Below are positions 43,256-52,138 of a DNA stretch of 64,000 nt, in pieces. The notes under the pieces are model-generated. The model was not told where the DNA came from. It did no database searches and saw only the letters and a program-made list of their open reading frames with translations. This DNA comes from an uncultured Pelagimonas sp. (GTDB lineage: Bacteria > Pseudomonadota > Alphaproteobacteria > Rhodobacterales > Rhodobacteraceae). Position numbers and translations under genes: made by a program. The stretch's first letter is position 1. Every line of letters begins with the position of its first letter. The stretch is from assembly GCA_947499735.1 (NCBI GenBank), contig CANMPP010000002.1:372001-436000 (forward strand), written 5' to 3'.

Positions 43256-44574
43256 TTATGCAAAAATTGTTGATGCGCGCCGTTCTTCTGACATTGGTGC
43301 TGACATCACATGTTGCCCAGGCTGATGTCAAAATCCAGGAAATCACCAGCCCAGGCGGCATCAAGGCTTGGCTGTCTGAAGAAACCTCTATCCCGTTTGT
43401 CGCGCTTGAGTTGCGCTTCAAAGGTGGGGCGAGCATGGATCGCCCGGGCAAACGGGGTGCAGTGAACCTGATGACAGCTTTGCTGGTGGAAGGGACGGGC
43501 GATATGGATGCACGTGACTTTGCCGCGGCCAGTGAAGCGATCGCAGCGCAGTTCAGTTATGACGTGGGCGGTGACACGCTCAGCATTTCTGCGCGCTTTC
43601 TGACCGAGAAAACCGAAGAAAGCATGGCGCTATTACGAGGGTCGATCCTAGCGCCGAATTTTCCCCAAGATGCGATTGATCGCGTGCGTGCACAGGTTCT
43701 GTCGGGGTTGGCGTCAGACACCACTGACCCCAATGCAAAGGCGCGTGCACGGTTTAATGAAGTGATCTATGGTGATCACCCTTACGGATCTGTTTTGGAT
43801 GGAACGGTTGAAACCGTTTCAGCACTGACACGTGAAGACATCCAAAACGCCCATCGTGATACGCTGGTCAAAGACCGGCTGTATGTCAGTGCTGCGGGTG
43901 ATATTTCGGCTGAAGAGCTAGGTGTGCTTTTGGACAAGTTGCTGGGGGATCTGCCCCTGTCTGAGCGTCCTTTGCCAGATCACGTACAGATTGAGACTAC
44001 GGCAGGTATTGAAGTGGTTGAATTCGACACACCGCAATCTGTTGCCATTTTCGGTCACAAAGGGATCACACGCCACGATCCTGATTTCTTTCCCGCCTAT
44101 GTGTTGAACGAAATCTTGGGGTCCGGCGGGTTTGAAGCACGCCTGATGCATGAGGTGCGCGAAAAACGTGGACTGACCTATGGGATCTATTCCTACCTGT
44201 CGCCACGGGACTATGCGGAAGGGTATTTCGGGTCGTTTTCGTCTGCCAATGATCGGATCGCCCAAGCGATTGAGGTTGTGAAAGAGGAATGGACCAAGGC
44301 GGCAGAGAATGGTGTCACAGAAGAAGAGCTAGAGGCTGCAAAAACCTATCTGACCGGGGCTTATGCGCTGCGGTTTGACAGCAATGCTGCAATCGCGCGG
44401 ATTATGGTTGGTATGCAACAGGACGATCTGACGCCAGAATACATCAACACCCGCAACGCCAATATTGAAGCAGTCACGATGGAGGATATTCGTCGCACAG
44501 CTGCGCGTATCCTGCGCCCTGATGAATTGTACTTCGTTGTTGTCGGGCATCCTGAGGGGCTGATGACGCAATAG
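43252..44574 (+). CDS. M16 family protein, non-catalytic partner, exported
   Basis: 440 residues with a signal peptide (LLMRAVLLTLVLTSHVAQA). It resembles the upstream protein but the HxxEH motif is missing: the equivalent region reads RGAVNLMTALLVEGTGDMDARDF. Conserved M16 C-terminal blocks are present (EVREKRGLTYGIYSYLSPRDYAEGYFGSFSSANDRIAQAIEVVKEEW, the R/Y pair of substrate binding). So this is a regulatory half that completes a catalytic chamber with the active subunit, as in mitochondrial MPP or SPH2681/2682 pairs. ATG overlaps the upstream stop. A terminator follows. Confidence 0.92.
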   Translation: MIMQKLLMRAVLLTLVLTSHVAQADVKIQEITSPGGIKAWLSEETSIPFVALELRFKGGASMDRPGKRGAVNLMTALLVEGTGDMDARDFAAASEAIAAQFSYDVGGDTLSISARFLTEKTEESMALLRGSILAPNFPQDAIDRVRAQVLSGLASDTTDPNAKARARFNEVIYGDHPYGSVLDGTVETVSALTREDIQNAHRDTLVKDRLYVSAAGDISAEELGVLLDKLLGDLPLSERPLPDHVQIETTAGIEVVEFDTPQSVAIFGHKGITRHDPDFFPAYVLNEILGSGGFEARLMHEVREKRGLTYGIYSYLSPRDYAEGYFGSFSSANDRIAQAIEVVKEEWTKAAENGVTEEELEAAKTYLTGAYALRFDSNAAIARIMVGMQQDDLTPEYINTRNANIEAVTMEDIRRTAARILRPDELYFVVVGHPEGLMTQ

Positions 44575-44596
44575 CCTCTCTCATTCGAAACAATAC

Positions 44597-44632
44597 AAAA
44601 AAGGCCCGGATTTTGATCCGGGCCTTTTGGGT
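44597..44632. terminator. Bidirectional terminator between M16 pair and nhaC
   Basis: Arms AAAAGGCCCGGA (44599-44610) and TCCGGGCCTTTT (44617-44628) with a short loop, flanked by A and T tracts. It can end both the rightward M16 operon and the leftward nhaC gene. Confidence 0.85.
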
Positions 44633-44649
44633 TTTGATGAGAGGACGTG

Positions 44650-46101
44650 CTAGGTTGTGACCTCGCCAATTGCGGTCTTAGAGATGGCTTCGCTTTTCTC
44701 GCGCTCTTCCTCGGACAGGGGCGTGATCGTGATGTTAAAGACGCCAAAGAGGATCGTCACGATTGGGGACAGCCAGCAGAAGAAGGCGAATGGCATATAG
44801 GCCAGTGTTGCAACGCCCAAAGTTGCAGATTGATAGGCACCACCGGAATTCCAGGGCACCAGATTGGCCGTCACAGTCGCGGAATCTTCAACAGCGCGTG
44901 ACAGGTTCTCTGGCGCTACGCCACGATCACGATAGGCTTGCGCATAGGTACGGCCCGTCATGACGATGGACATATATTGGTCGCACAGAACCAGGTTTGA
45001 TCCAACGCCGGTTAACGCGGTTGCCGTGATCAGGCTGCCGGTTGATTTGGCTTTGGACAAGATCGCATCGGCCAGCACTTTCAACTGGTTTGTACGTTCC
45101 ATAACGCCACCAAACATCAGCGCAATCATGGTCAGGCTGATTGTGTATGTCATGGCATTCATACCACCACGGCTGAGCAGGCTATCGACATCTTCGATGC
45201 CAGTTTCAGATGTCACGCCATACATTGCAGCGGTCAAAATATCCGGCCAGCTCGCGCCTTGGATCCCTGCGGCAAACAGGCCGCCAACAACAGCACCGAT
45301 TGTGATGCCGGGAATGGCTGGGATTTTTTTGATCGATACGACCAGAACCACCAGTGGTGCAACCAAGAGGGCTGGGTTGATGGCGTAATTCGCATCCAAA
45401 GTGCTGAGCATCGCCTGAACCCGCTCAACACTGCCGCCTTCAGCAGCATACCGCATGGACAGGACTGTTTCGATGATCAGGGTCAATCCGATGCTGACAC
45501 CAGTTGTATAGCTCATATGGCGGATATGGGTGAACAGGTCGGTGCCAGCCATCGCTGGTGCCATATTGGTTGTGTCGGATAGAGGAGAGATTTTGTCGCC
45601 AAAATAAGCACCCGATAGGACCGCACCAGCAACCAAAGGCAAAGGAATGCCAAGGCCGCCGCCAATACCCATCAAAGCCACACCAATCGTGCCGGTCGTG
45701 CCCCAGCTGGTGCCGGTGGCCAAGGAGATGACCGCGCAAATCGCCACGGTGGCGGGCAAAAAGATCGCAGGGGATAGGATTTGCAGACCGTAATAGATCA
45801 AGGTTGGAACCACGCCAGCCAAAATCCAAATGCCGATCAACATGCCAACAACCAATAGAATGATCACAGCGGGAATAGCATTGGTGATGCCCCGCACCAT
45901 GCCGTTTTGAATATTGGTCCATGAGAAGCCACAGCGCAGTCCGACGAGGGAGGCGATTATGACGCCCAATGCCATGGGAATATGGGCATCGAGGCCGTAA
46001 ATCAAAATAGATGTGGTGATGCCAATAATCAAAGCGACAAGTGATATAGCTGCTTCCAGCACGGTTGGGGCGCGGGCGCCTTCTGGAATTGTAGTCTTCA
46101 T
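44650..46101 (-). CDS. nhaC: Na+/H+ antiporter, NhaC family
   Basis: 483-residue inner-membrane exchanger. About 11-12 hydrophobic segments. NhaC landmarks: GTSWGTTGTIGVALMGIGGGLGIPLPLVAGAVLSGAYFGDKISPLSDTTNMAPAMAGTDLFTHIRHM contains the GAYFGDKxSPLSDTTN motif of the family, with the ion-binding Asp and Ser/Thr residues. The second conserved block is VPWNSGGAYQSATLGVATLAYMPFAFFCWLSPI. Symbol by family; specificity (Na+/H+ versus malate-Na+/lactate) is not fixed. Convergent terminator downstream; a 615-base gap upstream. Confidence 0.9.
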   Translation of the reverse strand: MKTTIPEGARAPTVLEAAISLVALIIGITTSILIYGLDAHIPMALGVIIASLVGLRCGFSWTNIQNGMVRGITNAIPAVIILLVVGMLIGIWILAGVVPTLIYYGLQILSPAIFLPATVAICAVISLATGTSWGTTGTIGVALMGIGGGLGIPLPLVAGAVLSGAYFGDKISPLSDTTNMAPAMAGTDLFTHIRHMSYTTGVSIGLTLIIETVLSMRYAAEGGSVERVQAMLSTLDANYAINPALLVAPLVVLVVSIKKIPAIPGITIGAVVGGLFAAGIQGASWPDILTAAMYGVTSETGIEDVDSLLSRGGMNAMTYTISLTMIALMFGGVMERTNQLKVLADAILSKAKSTGSLITATALTGVGSNLVLCDQYMSIVMTGRTYAQAYRDRGVAPENLSRAVEDSATVTANLVPWNSGGAYQSATLGVATLAYMPFAFFCWLSPIVTILFGVFNITITPLSEEEREKSEAISKTAIGEVTT

Positions 46102-46717
46102 ATGGGTCTCCCTATTCGGTGGTCAGATCACACGGTTCATAGTTCCCGCGCAGAATACGTCGAGAGAACCGGTGTCGCGTTTTCGCGTGATCGGGGCTGT
46201 AAGTTAGCTGGAGTTCTCCTGCAAAGAAGAGATACGTTTTCTTAAATAGTTTTTTGATCCAACCAACAGACCACGTTCAATCGCTAACACTGTTTAGGCT
46301 GATAGGGGATTTCGAAAATAGCGAGGTGCTGGGTGGCGGTTATGGCTGAAAAGTCGGGCAATCAGGCCATGTTTGTATTTAGCCGCCTAACTTTTGAGCG
46401 TTTGCCCCGTTAAAAATCTCTGTTTTGCCCTGCGGACTGCGCTGAAGGACTGCGCAAACGGGGACAAGATGCTTCAAAAAAATCTGCATGCTTGGTGTCT
46501 CTCATGTTTAGGCAACACGCTTTTGCGTCTTAAACGGTGTAAGAATAGGTGAATTTGGCAGCTTTTCAGGGCATTTTGAGAGTGTTTTAGAAATGCGGTG
46601 CAACCGTTCGGGGTGGATGGGTTAGGCCCGTGTCAGAATAAATTTGCACAATGATTTTCGCTGGCTATATGGTCTCGTGCTAACCCTTCCTCTTTCTCGC
46701 AGGCAAAAGGTGCTTCT
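46102..46717. other. Long intergenic region, nhaC to aldehyde dehydrogenase
   Basis: 616 bases, divergent, with no ORF of credible length or ribosome site. Contents seen: an inverted pair CCCCGTT / AACGGGG with the direct repeat GGACTGCGC lying twice between them (about 46405-46470), and a possible promoter for the aldehyde dehydrogenase, TTGCAC (46644-46649) with TATATG (46666-46671). The rest shows nothing I can assign; an unannotated small RNA is possible but not evidenced. Confidence 0.4.
46644..46671 (+). promoter_or_regulatory. Possible sigma-70 promoter of aldehyde dehydrogenase gene
   Basis: TTGCAC and TATATG separated by 16 bases, ending 46 bases before the coding start. Reasonable but not strong match to the consensus. 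Confidence 0.4.
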
Positions 46718-48154
46718 ATGCTGGAAAAAACACGTTTTTACATCGATGGCGACTGGGTCGCTCCTGCAACTGCCAAGCCGTTTGACGTGATTGATCCGTC
46801 GACTGAGCAATCTGTTGCAACGATTTCTTTGGGCAGTGCTGCGGATGTCGATGCCGCTGTTGAAGCTGCTGCAAAAGCGTTTCCTGCTTGGGCCGCGACA
46901 CCTTTTGCCGAGCGTGTTGCCTTGGTTGAAAAGCTGCTTAAAGTCTATGTTGCCCGCGAAGCAGATATGGCGGAGGCGATTTCAAAAGAAATGGGCGCGC
47001 CAATTGATTTCGCGCTGGCCAGTCAAACAGGCGCAGGCACATGGCATATCGAGGCTTTCTTGGATGCGGCCAAAGAATTCACGTTTGAAGAACCCCTGAA
47101 TGCGGGCGATGACAGTGAAATGATCGTGCGCGAACCTGTTGGGGTTTGCGGTCTGATCACGCCTTGGAATTGGCCGATGAACCAGGTCACGCTAAAGGTC
47201 ATTCCGGCGGTTTTGGTCGGCTGTACCGTTGTGCTGAAACCCTCCGAGATCGCACCATTGTCCAGCATGGTTTTTGCCGAGATGATGGATGAGGCTGGTT
47301 TCCCGGCCGGTGTCTTCAATCTGGTCAATGGCGATGGTCCTGAAGTGGGGGCTGCACTGACAAGCCATGACAGGGTCGATATGATGTCCTTCACAGGATC
47401 TGTTCGTGGCGGCGAAGCCGTCGGAACGACCGCTATGCAGGCGATGAAACGCGTCACGCTTGAACTGGGTGGTAAATCCCCCAACTTGATTTTTGCTGAC
47501 CTTGGTGATGATCTGGCCAGTGCGGTTGAGCGCGGTGTGCGGCATTGTATGAACAACACGGGTCAGTCCTGTAACGCCCCAACGCGCATGTTTGTTGAAG
47601 CATCTGTGTTTGACGAGGCCAAAGCCGTTGCTGCCAAGGTCGCTAGTGATATCAAGATCGGCCTATCCGCTGACTCTGGCAACCATATCGGCCCATTGGT
47701 GTCCCAAGCGCAATATGACACGATGCAGCGCTATGTTCAGATCGCTCTGGATGAAGGTGCTGATCTGATTGCAGGTGGCGCCGGTAAACCCGATGGGTTT
47801 GAAACCGGGTATTTCGCAAAGCCGACGGTCTTCAGTGGCGTGACCAATGATATGCGGATCGCGCAGGAAGAAGTCTTTGGCCCATTGCTGGTGATGATCC
47901 CGTTTGACGCGGAAGACGAGGCCGTCGCGATGGCCAATGATAGCCCTTATGGTTTGGCGGCCTATCTGAACTCGTCTGACAAGGAACGGATCAAACGTGT
48001 TTCTCGTCAGTTGCGCGCGGGTATGATTTCGGTGAACGGTGCCAGCTTTGCCAAAGGGTCGCCGTTTGGTGGCTATAAACAATCTGGTATCGGACGCGAA
48101 GGCGGCCTGTTCGGATTGGAAGATTTCGTTGAGATCAAAACCATCGCTGTCTGA
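46718..48154 (+). CDS. Aldehyde dehydrogenase family protein
   Basis: 478-residue NAD(P)-dependent aldehyde dehydrogenase. Catalytic Cys285 in NNTGQSCNAPTRM, general base Glu249 in VTLELGGKSPNL, Asn151 in ITPWNWP and cofactor motif FTGSVRGGEAV. The C-terminus has PFGGYKQSGIGREGGLFGLEDFVEIKTI, typical of the superfamily. Length and the NAPTRM variant resemble 3-succinoyl- or betaine-aldehyde-like groups, but the aldehyde is not assignable. Single gene with its own promoter; no alcohol dehydrogenase or regulator adjacent. Confidence 0.92.
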   Translation: MLEKTRFYIDGDWVAPATAKPFDVIDPSTEQSVATISLGSAADVDAAVEAAAKAFPAWAATPFAERVALVEKLLKVYVAREADMAEAISKEMGAPIDFALASQTGAGTWHIEAFLDAAKEFTFEEPLNAGDDSEMIVREPVGVCGLITPWNWPMNQVTLKVIPAVLVGCTVVLKPSEIAPLSSMVFAEMMDEAGFPAGVFNLVNGDGPEVGAALTSHDRVDMMSFTGSVRGGEAVGTTAMQAMKRVTLELGGKSPNLIFADLGDDLASAVERGVRHCMNNTGQSCNAPTRMFVEASVFDEAKAVAAKVASDIKIGLSADSGNHIGPLVSQAQYDTMQRYVQIALDEGADLIAGGAGKPDGFETGYFAKPTVFSGVTNDMRIAQEEVFGPLLVMIPFDAEDEAVAMANDSPYGLAAYLNSSDKERIKRVSRQLRAGMISVNGASFAKGSPFGGYKQSGIGREGGLFGLEDFVEIKTIAV

Positions 48155-48521
48155 TTGACGATATCGTAAAATATCATCTCGCACGGTAATCCCATCTGGT
48201 GATCCGTGCGGGATCTCTGGCGATAGGCACTCTGGCCCAGAATAGTCTTCTTCTTTGTATGCGACGCCCGTTTCACAACTGAAGGGTGCATGATTTCAAT
48301 GGCTTTTACTAAAATTTTGATTAAATGATCATTAATCTGCGAAAACCCAAGGTGATCATGAAAAATTGAAGATCAAATTGTTCTAAAGGCCTTGAATGTA
48401 TCAATTTAGGATGGTTAGTTTTCTGCTAACACAACGCATTTTAACCATCCCGTTTAACGTATTCTGATTGCTGATTTTTGTCAGAACTAGGGTTTGCTAA
48501 AAGTATTAGTCAGGATTGGCC
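48155..48521. other. Intergenic region between aldehyde dehydrogenase and M19 dipeptidase
   Basis: About 367 bases, AT-rich in the second half. It holds the hairpin at 48176-48214 and the promoter side of the dipeptidase gene, whose boxes I cannot place. No ORF. Confidence 0.5.
48176..48214 (+). terminator. Hairpin downstream of aldehyde dehydrogenase
   Basis: An 11-bp stem with one G-U pair, ATCTCGCACGG against CCGTGCGGGAT, 17-base loop, 21 bases after the stop. No T-run follows, so its terminator role is uncertain. Confidence 0.45.
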
Positions 48522-49583
48522 ATGGTCGCACAATTCGCCCCAGTTTTTGATGGGCACAATGATGTTCTCTTAAAGATATACAATGCGGGTGGCGTTAATG
48601 CTGCGCCGGGTTTTGTACGTGGCATGGACGGTGCTCTCGACCTGCCAAAAGCGCGTGCTGGCGGGTTTGTGGGAGGTTTTTTCGCACATTTCGTGTCTTC
48701 CGCAGATGATATGGATGATGACATTACATCCCTTATGAGCGGCAGCAGCTATGATTTGCCATTGCCCAAACCGGTTGATTGGGCCGAGGCTATCAAGGTC
48801 GTTCTGGCGCAGGCTGCGATATTAAGGGACCTTGAGGGCAGGGGCGCTTTGCAGGTCGTCACCTCGGTCTATGACATCCAGACAGCTATGGCGCGCGGTC
48901 AGATGGCGGCAATTTTCCACATGGAAGGGGCCGAAGCCATCGACCCTGATTTCCACACGCTGGATGTGCTATATGCGGCGGGCCTAAGATCGCTTGGCCC
49001 GGTTTGGTCGCGGCCGACGATTTTTGGTGAAGGCGTGCCATTTCGTTATCCTTCGACAGGGGATATTGGCGCGGGCTTGACCGATCATGGCAAAGGTTTG
49101 ATCCAACGCTGCAACGATTTACGGATTATGGTGGATCTGTCGCATCTGAATGAGGCGGGGTTTTGGGATGTGGCGCGGCTGTCTGATGCTCCGCTGGTGG
49201 CCACGCATTCCAACGCCTATGCGCTGTGCCCGCATGCGCGCAATCTCAGCGACAAACAATTACACGCGATTGCAGAAAGTGACGGAATGGTAGGGTTGAA
49301 TTTCGCCACCGCCTTTTTGCGGGCGGATGGTCAGATGGGGGCAGACATGCCGATTGAAACCATGCTGCGCCATTTGGACTACATGATGGGAATATTGGGC
49401 GAAGACCGCGTCGGTCTGGGGTCGGATTATGATGGTGCGACTGTGCCCCAAGATGTGACGACCGTCGCAGACCTGCCAGTTCTGGTTCAGGCGATGCGGG
49501 ATCATGGCTATGGTGAAGCCCTGATCGAGAAACTGTGTTACCGCAACTGGTTGCGCGTTCTGGCGGATACTTGGGGGCGTTAG
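48522..49583 (+). CDS. Membrane dipeptidase (renal dipeptidase) family, M19
   Basis: 353-residue binuclear zinc dipeptidase. Zinc ligands: His12 and Asp14 in FDGHNDVL, Glu in FHMEGAEAI, His in MVDLSHLNEAGF and His in VATHSNAYALCPHARNLSD, then the second-shell Asp in GLGSDYDG. Start ATG 48522; an upstream TTG in frame is less likely. No signal peptide, so probably cytoplasmic; such enzymes hydrolyse L-D or D-amino-acid dipeptides or related amides. Its stop overlaps the stop of the convergent cytosine deaminase gene by 4 bases. Confidence 0.93.
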   Translation: MVAQFAPVFDGHNDVLLKIYNAGGVNAAPGFVRGMDGALDLPKARAGGFVGGFFAHFVSSADDMDDDITSLMSGSSYDLPLPKPVDWAEAIKVVLAQAAILRDLEGRGALQVVTSVYDIQTAMARGQMAAIFHMEGAEAIDPDFHTLDVLYAAGLRSLGPVWSRPTIFGEGVPFRYPSTGDIGAGLTDHGKGLIQRCNDLRIMVDLSHLNEAGFWDVARLSDAPLVATHSNAYALCPHARNLSDKQLHAIAESDGMVGLNFATAFLRADGQMGADMPIETMLRHLDYMMGILGEDRVGLGSDYDGATVPQDVTTVADLPVLVQAMRDHGYGEALIEKLCYRNWLRVLADTWGR

Positions 49584-50857
49584 GCCTGATGTCGGCGCGC
49601 GACATGGCCTGGACGATCAGGCAATGATAAGGTGGCATTCGGGCGGGGTTTGGTACTGACCACATTGCCCTTTGAAATCACGCAAAGCCGTTCAGCACGC
49701 AGGCGTACCGCCTCGATTGGATCTGACGCGTCTAGTATCTGAAGCGAGGCGGTCGCCCCTTCATAGATCCCATACCCGTCCAATCCGATGATTTGGGCAT
49801 TGACCTGTGTCACCATATCAAAGCAACGCCGCATTTCCGCAGGCGACGTCATTTGCGCCACATGCAGCCCCATAAAGGCAACATCCAGCATGTCACCTGT
49901 GCCCAGACTATACCAAGGATCGCGCACGCAATCCTGCCCCCAGCCAACGGGAATACCCATCGCCTGCATTTCTTTCACCCGCGTCAGACCACGGCGTTTG
50001 GGATAGGTGTCATGCCGCCCTTGCAGAACGATATTGATTAACGGGTTCGGGATGGCCGACACCCCAACCTCTGCGATCAGGGGCAGCAATTTGGACACAT
50101 AGTAATTGTCCATCGAATGCATCGATGTCAGGTGCGATCCGGCAACGCGGCCCTGTAGGCCCAGACGTTGGGTTTCATAGGCCAGTGTTTCGATATGGCG
50201 CGACATGGGGTCATCTGTTTCATCACAATGCAGATCCACCATCAAACCGCGATCTGCCGCGATTTCACACAGGTCTTTGACCGAGGCGCGGCCATCCTCC
50301 ATGGTACGTTCAAAATGTGGGATTCCACCCACAACATTCACGCCCATATCTAGCGCACGAATGACGTTTTCCCGCCCCGTTTTGCTGCGATACAAACCAT
50401 CCTGCGGGAATGCGACCAATTGCAGGTCCAGATAGGGTTTGACGATGCGCTGCACTTCTAACATCGCGGTCACGGTGTTTAGGTGATCCGGCGTTGTGTC
50501 CACATGGGACCGGATTGCCAGCAACCCCATGGACACGGCCCAGTCGCAATAGGTTAGAGCGCGTTCAACCATTTCATCGACCGTGGCGATATCGCGCAAT
50601 TCGCCCCATAGGTCGATGCCTTCCAACAAGGTGCCAGAGGCATTGATCCGTGGGGTGCCATAGGACAGCGCCGCATCTAGGTGAAAATGCGGATCTACGA
50701 ATGGCGGGGCAACCAGATCGCCGGTTGCATCGATGATCTGGCCCGCATCCCGCGGCAGGTCAGTGGCAAGGGCCGTGATTTTGTCGCCAGTGATGCCGAT
50801 ATCGGTGGTCGTGCCATCGGGCAGGGTGGCCGATGTGATCAGGATGTCATACGTCAT
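49580..50857 (-). CDS. codA: Cytosine deaminase-like amidohydrolase
   Basis: 425-residue metal-dependent deaminase of the CodA family. Metal and catalytic motifs: HxH at His57/His59 in FVDPHFHLDA, Leu-His-Cys-Asp-Glu (His210, Glu213; DLHCDETDDP as in E. coli CodA), SHLTSMH, and the essential Asp in GWGQDCVRDPWYSLG. This matches cytosine deaminase more closely than the amidohydrolase at the left edge. Last gene of the leftward operon downstream of a BMP-type nucleoside/nucleobase ABC importer, so it may deaminate an imported base. A small ORF (50882-51106) lies between it and the permeases. True substrate may be another pyrimidine, purine or isoguanine-like compound. Confidence 0.87.
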   Translation of the reverse strand: MTYDILITSATLPDGTTTDIGITGDKITALATDLPRDAGQIIDATGDLVAPPFVDPHFHLDAALSYGTPRINASGTLLEGIDLWGELRDIATVDEMVERALTYCDWAVSMGLLAIRSHVDTTPDHLNTVTAMLEVQRIVKPYLDLQLVAFPQDGLYRSKTGRENVIRALDMGVNVVGGIPHFERTMEDGRASVKDLCEIAADRGLMVDLHCDETDDPMSRHIETLAYETQRLGLQGRVAGSHLTSMHSMDNYYVSKLLPLIAEVGVSAIPNPLINIVLQGRHDTYPKRRGLTRVKEMQAMGIPVGWGQDCVRDPWYSLGTGDMLDVAFMGLHVAQMTSPAEMRRCFDMVTQVNAQIIGLDGYGIYEGATASLQILDASDPIEAVRLRAERLCVISKGNVVSTKPRPNATLSLPDRPGHVARRHQA

Positions 50858-50881
50858 TTTACCTTTGGATCTTTCATAGAT

Positions 50882-51106
50882 TTAAAACCAACGCACATAG
50901 GTCATCGCCAATCCTACCAAAGTAAAACTTATGCCGATCAACCACTTCCATTCTCTTTGAACGAAATCGACTACAGCATGAACTATTTTTGATGACCAAT
51001 GAAGTTTGACTTCGGATGAGAAGATAACAACTAAGCTATTCGGATCATTCTCATATGGTATTTCTTCGCCGTGCCACCATTTCTTGATTGCTGTAAAAAG
51101 TATCAT
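50882..51106 (-). CDS. Small hypothetical membrane protein
   Basis: 74 residues, MILFTAIKKWWHGEEIPYENDPNSL at the N-terminus and one C-terminal hydrophobic segment WLIGISFTLVGLAMTYV, so a soluble N-terminus with a C-tail anchor is likely. GGTGAG precedes the ATG. The DNA is visibly richer in A and T than neighbouring genes. It lies inside the importer-codA operon in the same direction, 24 bases before codA and 51 bases after the permease. It has no recognised homologue by eye; I cannot exclude a chance ORF. Confidence 0.5.
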   Translation of the reverse strand: MILFTAIKKWWHGEEIPYENDPNSLVVIFSSEVKLHWSSKIVHAVVDFVQREWKWLIGISFTLVGLAMTYVRWF

Positions 51107-51157
51107 TGCTCACCATCGATTGTAGGGTACAAAAAATCCGTTTTATCGTAGTAAAGC

Positions 51158-52138
51158 TCATCTTTGGCCTTTGATAAAGGGCACCATTAGGGCAGCAGGT
51201 ACGCCTGCACGGCGCGACATAAGGATCAGTGCGAGGATGGACAATATATAAGGGATCATTAGGAAGATCTGATAGGGGACGTCCTGACCCAGATCGGTTT
51301 GTTGCAGACGGATTTGCGCGGCGTCAAAGCCTGCGAATAGCAGCGCACCCATTAGGGTTTTCCACGGCTTCCACGCCCCAAACACAACCAGCGCGATACA
51401 GATCCAGCCACGCCCATTGATCATTTCAAAAAAGAAACTGTCAAATGCCGACATGGTCAAAAAGGCCCCACCAATGGCCATCAATCCAGATCCGATCATC
51501 AACGCACCCATGCGCAGCATGTGGACAGGCAGGCCTTGTGCCTCGACCGCATTGGGGTTTTCACCTGCGGCCCGAACCGCCAAGCCCAGCGGCGTACGAT
51601 ACAGGATCAGGGCCGTGACAATGACCAAAGCAAAGGCCAAATAGGTTAGGGCGGTTTGGGTAAACAGCGCCTCTCCCAGAAAGGGCAGATCGGACAAAAC
51701 AGGGATATCTAACGGGCGAAAGGGTTCGATCCGGGGCGGTGTGTTGGCCTCTGGTAGCGCGATCCGATAGGCGTAATATGTGCTTGAGGTGGCCAATAGG
51801 GTGATGCCGATGCCGACCACATGCTGGGACAGGCCAAAAAGCACTGTAAACACACCATGCAAAGCACCAAAAGCCATGCCAGCGATCATGGCAACCCCGA
51901 CGCCCACCCACAGGTCAGCGCCTGCATAGACGGCAACCCAGCCCGCAAATGCGCCCGCGACCATGATCCCTTCGATCCCAAGGTTTAGCACACCTGCGCG
52001 CTCGCAAATCAATTCGCCCAAAGCGGCAAAGATTAAAGGTGACGCAATGCGCAATACGGCGGCCCAAAAACTGGCTGTGACAAAGATCTGCCCGATATCG
52101 GCTAGGCTTGTGCTGAGAAGAGACAAAAGGTCCATCAT
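51158..52138 (-). CDS. BMP-type nucleoside ABC importer permease (NupQ/YufQ-like)
   Basis: 326-residue permease of the BPD_transp_2 (branched-chain/nucleoside) superfamily. Motif LIFAALGELICERAGVLNLGIEGIMVAGAFAGW at the N-terminus is diagnostic of YufQ/RbsC-like permeases, then the cytoplasmic VRAAGENPNAVEAQGL EAA-like loop and about eight hydrophobic helices. Its start codon overlaps the upstream permease stop by 4 bases. With the second permease and BMP protein it forms a purine/nucleoside importer. Confidence 0.93.
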   Translation of the reverse strand: MMDLLSLLSTSLADIGQIFVTASFWAAVLRIASPLIFAALGELICERAGVLNLGIEGIMVAGAFAGWVAVYAGADLWVGVGVAMIAGMAFGALHGVFTVLFGLSQHVVGIGITLLATSSTYYAYRIALPEANTPPRIEPFRPLDIPVLSDLPFLGEALFTQTALTYLAFALVIVTALILYRTPLGLAVRAAGENPNAVEAQGLPVHMLRMGALMIGSGLMAIGGAFLTMSAFDSFFFEMINGRGWICIALVVFGAWKPWKTLMGALLFAGFDAAQIRLQQTDLGQDVPYQIFLMIPYILSILALILMSRRAGVPAALMVPFIKGQR

